Source: Pseudoclavibacter soli DSM 23366
Lineage (GTDB): Bacteria; Actinomycetota; Actinomycetes; Actinomycetales; Microbacteriaceae
NCBI RefSeq assembly: GCF_000423505.1
Contig: NZ_AUIC01000004.1
Span: forward strand, 248,001 to 312,000
Reading direction: 5' to 3'
DNA length: 64,000 nt
The position numbers and the translations under genes were made by a program. This document shows positions 59,181 to 64,000 of this stretch, piece by piece; the first letter of the stretch is position 1; each line of letters starts with the position of its first letter. Below the pieces are notes generated by a model. The model was not told the DNA's origin and did not search any database. It worked only from the letters and a program-made list of their open reading frames with translations.

Positions 59181-59366
59181 GCTCGGGCGTGCCGCCCGCC
59201 CGAGCCACGGCGGGTCGCACCGCCCACGCGGTAGCCGGCACGACCGCCAACACCAAACGGGCTCGGGCGTGCCGCCCGCCCGAGCCACGGCGAGTCGCAC
59301 CGCCCACGCGGTAGCCGGCACGACCGCCAACACCAAACGGGCTCGGGCGCACCGCCCACGCGGTAG
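59181..59366. repeat. 80-bp tandem repeat between convergent genes
   Basis: Two 80-base copies (59181-59260 and 59261-59340) differ at one base. They are followed by a third copy with an internal deletion (59341-59366). Each full copy holds a perfect ten-base-pair inverted repeat GGCTCGGGCG/CGCCCGAGCC with a seven-base loop, plus ACCGC/GCGGT. It lies between poxB and the symporter gene, which converge, so it may be a duplicated bidirectional terminator, although no T-run is present. Confidence 0.9.
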
Positions 59367-59368
59367 GG

Positions 59369-60715
59369 TCAGTGCCCGCCCTCGAAGTTGGCCTCGTCGA
59401 AGGGGTCTTGTCCGCTGAGCACACGATTGACCTGCTCGCGGTCGATCTGTTTTGTCCAGGTGCCGATCACCAAGGTGGCAATCGCGTTGCCGGCGAAGTT
59501 GGTCAACGCACGCGCCTCAGACATGAAGCGGTCGATGCCGACCACAATGCTGGTTCCCTCCACGAGGTCGGGACGAGCCGCCTGCAGACCACCGGCCAGC
59601 GTTGCCAGGCCCGCGCCCGAGACACCCGCGGCGCCCTTTGACGCGATCATCATGAACAGCAGCAGACCGATCTGCTCTGAGATCGACATCGGCTTGCCCA
59701 TCGCATCAGCGATGAACAGCGCTGACATCGTCAGATAGATGGCCGTGCCATCGAGGTTGAACGAGTATCCGGTGGGCACAGTGATGCCAACGACGGGCTT
59801 GCTCACACCGATGTGCTCCATCTTGCCGATCAGACGCGGCAGGGCGCTCTCCGACGAGCTGGTGGCCAGAATCAGCAGGAACTCTTTGCCCAAGTACTTC
59901 AGGAATGAGAACACGTTGATGCGCGTCACCGCGTAGAGCACGAGACCGAGCACCACGAACACGAACAACGCACAGGTGATGTAGAAGCCCACCATCACCG
60001 AGACCAGACTGCCCAGACCAGACCAGCCGGTCGCACCGATCAATGCAGCCAAACCGCCGAAGGCACCGATGGGGGCCACCCACATGACCATGGTCAAGAT
60101 GCGGAACACGAGTTTCTGCAAGTACTCCACCGCCCGAAGAATCGGCTTGCCCGTCTCGCCGAGCCCCTGCAGCGCAAAACCGGTGAGCAAGGCCACGAAC
60201 AGGCCAGGCAGCACCTCGCCAGAAGTGAAGGGCTCGAAGAGGCTGGACGGGATGATACCCAAGATGAAGTCGGTGATCGACCCACTCTCACTGGTTGACG
60301 TGGACGTGCTGCTCGATCCGCTGTCAATCAGCGCCTGCACGTCAAGGCCAGTGCCAGGCTTGATGATGTTGCCCACGACGAGGCCGATGATCAGGGCCAC
60401 CAGCGACATCACGATGAAGTAGCCGAGCGCCAACCCGCCGATGCGACCGACCGTCGCGGCTTTGGCAATCGAGCCGACACCGATCACGATCGTGCAGAAA
60501 ATGATCGGCACGATCATCATCTTGATCAATGCGACGAATCCGGTGGCCAAGGGCTTCATCAGCTTGGCGATATCTGGATCGACCAGACCGAAGACGATGC
60601 CGAGCACCGCTGCGACGATCACGGCCACATAGAGCCACTTCGTCTTCGACTTCTTCGGCGCGTTGGGGGTGTCAGCGGTTTGAGGGACGGGGGTTGACTC
60701 AGGAAGATCACTCAT
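59369..60715 (-). CDS. Dicarboxylate/amino acid:cation symporter (DAACS family)
   Basis: Couples uptake of C4-dicarboxylates, glutamate or aspartate to Na+ or H+. The 448 residues have a cytoplasmic tail, about eight helices, the serine-rich re-entrant motif SSSESALPR, and GYSFNLDGTAIY, equivalent to the NMDGT ion site. A long Ser/Thr loop (about 133-145) is unusual. The substrate cannot be fixed from sequence. Possible promoters are TAGCAT (60796-60801) or TATCAT (60778-60783). Confidence 0.92.
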   Translation of the reverse strand: MSDLPESTPVPQTADTPNAPKKSKTKWLYVAVIVAAVLGIVFGLVDPDIAKLMKPLATGFVALIKMMIVPIIFCTIVIGVGSIAKAATVGRIGGLALGYFIVMSLVALIIGLVVGNIIKPGTGLDVQALIDSGSSSTSTSTSESGSITDFILGIIPSSLFEPFTSGEVLPGLFVALLTGFALQGLGETGKPILRAVEYLQKLVFRILTMVMWVAPIGAFGGLAALIGATGWSGLGSLVSVMVGFYITCALFVFVVLGLVLYAVTRINVFSFLKYLGKEFLLILATSSSESALPRLIGKMEHIGVSKPVVGITVPTGYSFNLDGTAIYLTMSALFIADAMGKPMSISEQIGLLLFMMIASKGAAGVSGAGLATLAGGLQAARPDLVEGTSIVVGIDRFMSEARALTNFAGNAIATLVIGTWTKQIDREQVNRVLSGQDPFDEANFEGGH

Positions 60716-60849
60716 CTTCGGATAACTCGCACTTCTTCATTGAAGGTGGCATGCGGGGCGTGGTCAGCGCGCCGGGCATGATACTGAACGAAACGATGCT
60801 ACACCCGTACGCGCGCTGTGGTCTGACCAACAGCCCCCGACACACCGCG

Positions 60850-62328
60850 CTATTGCAGGGCCGAAGTCAGTCGACAGACGTTGTCGACCATGGTTTGGTA
60901 CCACCGCCGCTGACTCCACTCGTCAAGTGTCAGCTGTGTGCTGCAGCGCCGATAGTCGGCCGCGATGGCCTCGAGCCGCTGTGCAATCGGCTCACCGTAG
61001 AGCAGCACAGTGACCTCCATGTTCAGCATGAACGATCGCATGTCCATATTGCTCGACCCCAGCGCACTGACCGTGCCGTCGACCACCACATATTTGGTGT
61101 GCAGCAGATCAGGCGGATGGTACCGCCAAATGCGCACGCCCATGCTCAGCAACTGCTCATAATACGAGCACTGCGCGTGGTAGACGAGCATCTGGTCGCC
61201 CCACTCTGAGACGTACAGGTCGACGATGACATTGCGGGATGTCGCATTGGCCAGCGCGTAGAGCATCGCCTCGTTCGGCACAAAGTAGGGGCTGACAATC
61301 TGCACGTGGTGTTCGGCCTGGTACAGCAGAGAGAGGAACATCTGCATGTTCGTTTCACGCGAATACCCCGGCCCACTGGGCACCACTTGGCTGAGCGTCG
61401 GCCCGCGCAGCTCGTGGCGATCGCGGGCGAAACGTTCGGGCAGTGACTCCCCCAACACCTCTTCGTCGCACTCGATGAACCAATCGGTGGCGAACACCGC
61501 GTCAAGCTCGGCGACCACCGGGCCGTCGAACCGTGTCCAGATATCGATCCAGCGCATCCCTCGGCGCAGCGCACGGCGCTTGTGGTAGCTGGGGTGAATG
61601 ACATTGAGCGACCCGGTGAACCCGACCTCGCCGTCGATCGTGAGGATCTTGCGGTGGTTTCGCAGGTCAGGCCTTTGGAAGCGCCCCTTCAGTGGCTCCA
61701 ACGGCAGCATGTAGGCCCAATGCACACCCAGCGAGTCGAGCACGCGCCGGGTCTTGGCAAAGCCCGGCACCCGCCGCGACGCCCAGAAGTCGATGAGCAC
61801 CCGCACCGTCACGCCGCGAGCAGCCGCTCGCTGCAGCGCGGCGAAGAACTCTGCGGTCGACTCGTCGTAGGCGAGGATGTAGAACTCCACGTGAACCCGA
61901 TCACGGGCTGCATCGATGGCCTCGACCATCTGTGCCAATGCTTGCTCGGTATCTTGCTCGATATGCACGTCGTTGCCTCCGACCAGCGGCAGCCCGGCCA
62001 TACCCTGATTCAGGTCGACCACCTCGCCGAACCAGGCGGGAGCATCATGCAGCCCGATCTCGATGTGCTGGGTGGGAGCCTTGCCTCGGATGCGCAGAGC
62101 TGCCGCGCGCTCCTTGCGTCGACGCTGCCGCGGCAGATGGTTCGAACCAATCAGCAGAAAGAGCAGAAAGCCGAAGATCGGAATGATGGTGGCTGTCAAC
62201 AGCCAGGCGGTACCCGACGCTGGGGTGCGGTTACGTGGAATCACGAGCAGGGCAACCACACGGAGCACGAGATCGAAAGCGATCACCGCCCCCGAGAGAA
62301 TGATCGCCAACGACGAGAGGTCGTTCAT
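60850..62328 (-). CDS. cls: Cardiolipin synthase
   Basis: Phospholipase D-superfamily enzyme joining phosphatidylglycerol units. The 492 residues have two N-terminal transmembrane segments and two HKD motifs: HRKILTID (first half) and HTKYVVVD (second half), each followed by Gly-Ser-x-Asn type sequences. It lies 21 bases after the chorismate mutase gene and is probably cotranscribed from that gene's promoter. Confidence 0.93.
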   Translation of the reverse strand: MNDLSSLAIILSGAVIAFDLVLRVVALLVIPRNRTPASGTAWLLTATIIPIFGFLLFLLIGSNHLPRQRRRKERAAALRIRGKAPTQHIEIGLHDAPAWFGEVVDLNQGMAGLPLVGGNDVHIEQDTEQALAQMVEAIDAARDRVHVEFYILAYDESTAEFFAALQRAAARGVTVRVLIDFWASRRVPGFAKTRRVLDSLGVHWAYMLPLEPLKGRFQRPDLRNHRKILTIDGEVGFTGSLNVIHPSYHKRRALRRGMRWIDIWTRFDGPVVAELDAVFATDWFIECDEEVLGESLPERFARDRHELRGPTLSQVVPSGPGYSRETNMQMFLSLLYQAEHHVQIVSPYFVPNEAMLYALANATSRNVIVDLYVSEWGDQMLVYHAQCSYYEQLLSMGVRIWRYHPPDLLHTKYVVVDGTVSALGSSNMDMRSFMLNMEVTVLLYGEPIAQRLEAIAADYRRCSTQLTLDEWSQRRWYQTMVDNVCRLTSALQ

Positions 62329-62349
62329 CGCCGCACGCTCAGCACGCCG

Positions 62350-62655
62350 TCATCGGTTGCGCTGGGCCGAGGCCTCGACATGATGGTGAATGACCTCGGC
62401 GATGATGAAGTTCAAGAACTTCTCGGCGAATTCAGGGTCGAGGTTCGACTCGACTGCCAGAGCCTTGAGCCTGGCGATCTGGTCGCGTTCTCGATTCGGG
62501 TCGGTGGCCGGCAGCCCGAGATCAGCTTTAAGGATGCCCACTTCTTTGGTGCACTTGAACCGCTCGGCCAGGATATGCACGAGCGCAGCGTCGAAATTGT
62601 CGATGCTTTCACGAAGGTCGTGGAGACGTTCTGGGATCTCGGTCGGTGCAGCCAT
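62350..62655 (-). CDS. Chorismate mutase, AroQ type
   Basis: Converts chorismate to prephenate for Phe and Tyr. The 101-residue all-helical protein has RLHDLRESIDNFDAALVHILAERF, a Lys in ILKADLG and the Arg-containing DPNRERDQIARL, matching AroQ-type active-site residues. The ATG at 62655 lies seven bases after a TAGACT box, predicting a leaderless mRNA; the longer frame to 62703 is not supported. Confidence 0.9.
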   Translation of the reverse strand: MAAPTEIPERLHDLRESIDNFDAALVHILAERFKCTKEVGILKADLGLPATDPNRERDQIARLKALAVESNLDPEFAEKFLNFIIAEVIHHHVEASAQRNR

Positions 62656-62662
62656 GCGCCCC

Positions 62663-62668
62663 AGTCTA
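62663..62668 (-). promoter_or_regulatory. -10 box, leaderless start of chorismate mutase-cls
   Basis: TAGACT seven bases before the ATG at 62655. Confidence 0.5.
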
Positions 62669-62766
62669 AGCGACACGCATGCGAAGCTGTGGCTTTCAGG
62701 CACTTTCGTTCACTTCGGCTTGCTAGCATCAGCACAGACCGACACATCTCGAGAGGGAGAGCACAG

Positions 62767-63234
62767 ATGGGCAAGCAGAACAAAGCGGAGAAAGCAGCTG
62801 CTGCAGCATTGGAGAAGGCCGAAAAGGCCATCGCCGAGGCCAAGAAGCTCGCTGCAAAAGCCGATAAAGATGCACGCAAGCACGCTCGTCGCCTGCAAAC
62901 CACGCTCGAGAAGCTGGCACAGCGCGCCCAAGAGCGACTGGCAGAGCGCAACACCGTGACGACCCCGCCAGTCAAGACGCCGAAGGCGCCGGCTGCTGCA
63001 GGCAAGGCGAAGAAGGCCCAGTCGACGACCAAATCTGAGACCAAGCCGAAGGCTGCGGCCAAGCCAGCCACCGCATCCGAGCCGAAGAAGGCTGCAAAGC
63101 CTGCCGCCCAACAACCGGCCGGCGACGACCTCAGCGCGCTGACGGTGCCTGCTCTGCGTGCTCGTGCCAAGGCGGCCGGCCTCACCGGCTACTCACGACT
63201 CACCAAGCAGCAGCTGATCGACGCGCTGCGCTAG
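62767..63234 (+). CDS. Lys/Ala-rich coiled-coil protein with C-terminal Rho-N/SAP-like motif
   Basis: The 155-residue, strongly basic protein has an Ala/Lys/Glu coiled-coil (about 5-60) and a Pro/Ala/Lys low-complexity region resembling histone H1 tails. The compact C-terminal helix-turn-helix domain LTVPALRARAKAAGLTGYSR...QQLIDALR is similar to Rho-N or SAP folds that bind nucleic acid. A nucleoid-associated or RNA-binding role is inferred. TAGCAT at 62724-62729 and GAGGGAGAG support the start. Confidence 0.8.
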   Translation: MGKQNKAEKAAAAALEKAEKAIAEAKKLAAKADKDARKHARRLQTTLEKLAQRAQERLAERNTVTTPPVKTPKAPAAAGKAKKAQSTTKSETKPKAAAKPATASEPKKAAKPAAQQPAGDDLSALTVPALRARAKAAGLTGYSRLTKQQLIDALR

Positions 63235-63250
63235 CGGCTGCGGGCCTCTC

Positions 63251-63916
63251 TCAGCGCCGCAGCCGACGCCGTGAGAGGCCGTTGCCGAGCCCCTGCACCA
63301 CCTGCACGATCACCACGATGACCAACACTGTCGTCCAGGTAATCACCCAGTTGAACTGGCGGTAGCCATACTGAATGGCGTAGTCGCCGAGCCCGCCCGC
63401 ACCGAGCACGCCGGCAATTGCCGACATGTCTATGATCGCCACAAAGGCGAAGGTGTAGCCGAGAATCAGTGACCCCAAGGCCTCGGGAATCAACACTGAC
63501 CAGATGATGCGCGGCAGACTCGCGCCCATGGCTCGTGCTGCCTCGATCACGCCGGGGTTGACTGACAGCAGGTTCTGTTCGACCAGTCGTGCGATACCAA
63601 ACGAGGCTGCGATGACCATCGCGAAGGTCGCCGCTTTGATGCCGATGCCGATGCCGACCACCGCACGAGCCAGCGGCTGCACTGCCGCGATGAAGATCAC
63701 GAACGGAATAGGTCGGAAGAAGTTCACCACCACATTGATGATCTCGAAGACGACGCGATTCTGCAGCAGATTGCCTCGTCTGGTCAGATACAGCGCCATA
63801 CCGAGGATGAACCCGAACACCCCACCGAGCGCCAGCGCGATGGTGACCATGTAAAAGGTCTCGCCAGTTGCCTCAATCAGCTGTGGAACCACCCGGCTCC
63901 AATCGACGTCCTGCAT
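63251..63916 (-). CDS. metI: Methionine ABC transporter permease MetI
   Basis: Membrane subunit of the MetNIQ importer. The 221 residues have five predicted helices, the EAA loop EAARAMGASLPRIIWSVLIPEALG, and AGVLGAGGLGDYAIQYGY, typical of MetI. Its ATG overlaps the metN stop (TGATG). The substrate-binding MetQ gene is not downstream and must lie elsewhere. Confidence 0.93.
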   Translation of the reverse strand: MQDVDWSRVVPQLIEATGETFYMVTIALALGGVFGFILGMALYLTRRGNLLQNRVVFEIINVVVNFFRPIPFVIFIAAVQPLARAVVGIGIGIKAATFAMVIAASFGIARLVEQNLLSVNPGVIEAARAMGASLPRIIWSVLIPEALGSLILGYTFAFVAIIDMSAIAGVLGAGGLGDYAIQYGYRQFNWVITWTTVLVIVVIVQVVQGLGNGLSRRRLRR

Positions 63917-64000
63917 CAGCGCACCTCGTCAATGTCGTCGCCCACCAATTCGGCGAACACCTGATCGACCGCTTGGTCTGGGCCAGTGACTTCATAGAGC
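63916..64000 (-). CDS. metN: Methionine ABC transporter ATPase MetN (C-terminal end only)
   Basis: Only the last 27 codons are in the window, ending LVGDDIDEVR. The assignment rests on the one-base overlap with metI and the MetN-like acidic C-terminal tail; no ATPase motif is visible here. Confidence 0.7.
   Translation of the reverse strand, partial: LYEVTGPDQAVDQVFAELVGDDIDEVR

Noticed and set aside
59181-59366. CRISPR array
   Set aside because: Two full copies plus one deleted copy are directly adjacent with no unique spacers, so this is a tandem duplication.

Overview
This 64 kb window is GC-rich, densely packed chromosomal DNA from an actinobacterium. The most likely family is Microbacteriaceae or a close relative. 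The evidence is the set and order of genes: DUF2469, DUF3515, a group III ATP-type phosphofructokinase, an Rpf-like transglycosylase, a DivIVA-repeat protein beside cdsA, and the strings rpsB-tsf-pyrH-frr-cdsA, rpsP-khpA-rimM-trmD, leuC-leuD-plsC-gpsA-ddl and DUF177-rpmF-rnc-mutM. Most genes lie on the minus strand. Many neighbours overlap by four bases (ATGA or GTGA). I saw no rRNA or tRNA genes, insertion sequences, prophage or CRISPR array, and no stretch over 300 bases lacks a gene or leader.

Layout. 1-7018: truncated ligA, mnmA, a cysteine desulfurase, a thioredoxin-fold protein without its CxxC, and a membrane/lipoprotein fusion. 7019-10734: an AI-2E-family permease, an alpha/beta hydrolase, two secreted muralytic-type proteins and a DivIVA-repeat protein. 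10770-14799: cdsA, frr, pyrH, tsf and rpsB, read from a promoter with a structured leader. 15096-21794: M23-type protein, xerC-like recombinase, dprA, comM, yraN, DUF2469, rnhB and lepB. 21891-24404: rplS and the rpsP-khpA-rimM-trmD operon. 24595-34208: a GCS2 ligase, ffh, pfkA, mutY, ftsY and smc. 34426-41001: an accessory block with a 1524-residue FHA/FtsK (EssC/EccC-like) ATPase, a LOG-Nudix fusion and a zinc metallopeptidase. 41018-52136: mutM, rnc, rpmF, DUF177, acs, dinB, coaD, recG, rsmD, a DUF3515 lipoprotein and ddl. 52148-57300: gpsA, plsC, leuD, leuC with a leader peptide, and terC with a manganese riboswitch. 57447-64000: poxB, an 80-bp tandem repeat, a dicarboxylate/amino-acid symporter, cls, chorismate mutase, a Lys/Ala-rich protein with a Rho-N/SAP-like tail, metI and the end of metN.

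How the genes work together. Most serve translation and its modification (rpsB, tsf, frr, rplS, rpsP, rpmF, rimM, trmD, mnmA with a cysteine desulfurase as likely sulfur donor, rnc, rsmD), protein targeting (ffh, ftsY, lepB), genome maintenance (ligA, recG, dinB, mutM, mutY, rnhB, smc) and envelope or lipid synthesis (cdsA, plsC, gpsA, cls, ddl). Central metabolism is represented by pfkA, poxB and acs, which together could pass pyruvate through acetate to acetyl-CoA.

The most interesting signals are regulatory. A short leaderless ORF with three consecutive Leu codons precedes leuC, followed by mutually exclusive pairing segments. A yybP-ykoY-type Mn2+ riboswitch precedes terC. A leaderless six-codon ORF overlaps the mnmA start as ATGA. 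A TAnnnT box lies exactly 6-7 nt before the start codon of at least nine ORFs. Unusual proteins include the orphan EssC-like ATPase, the LOG-Nudix fusion and the protein with an internal lipobox.
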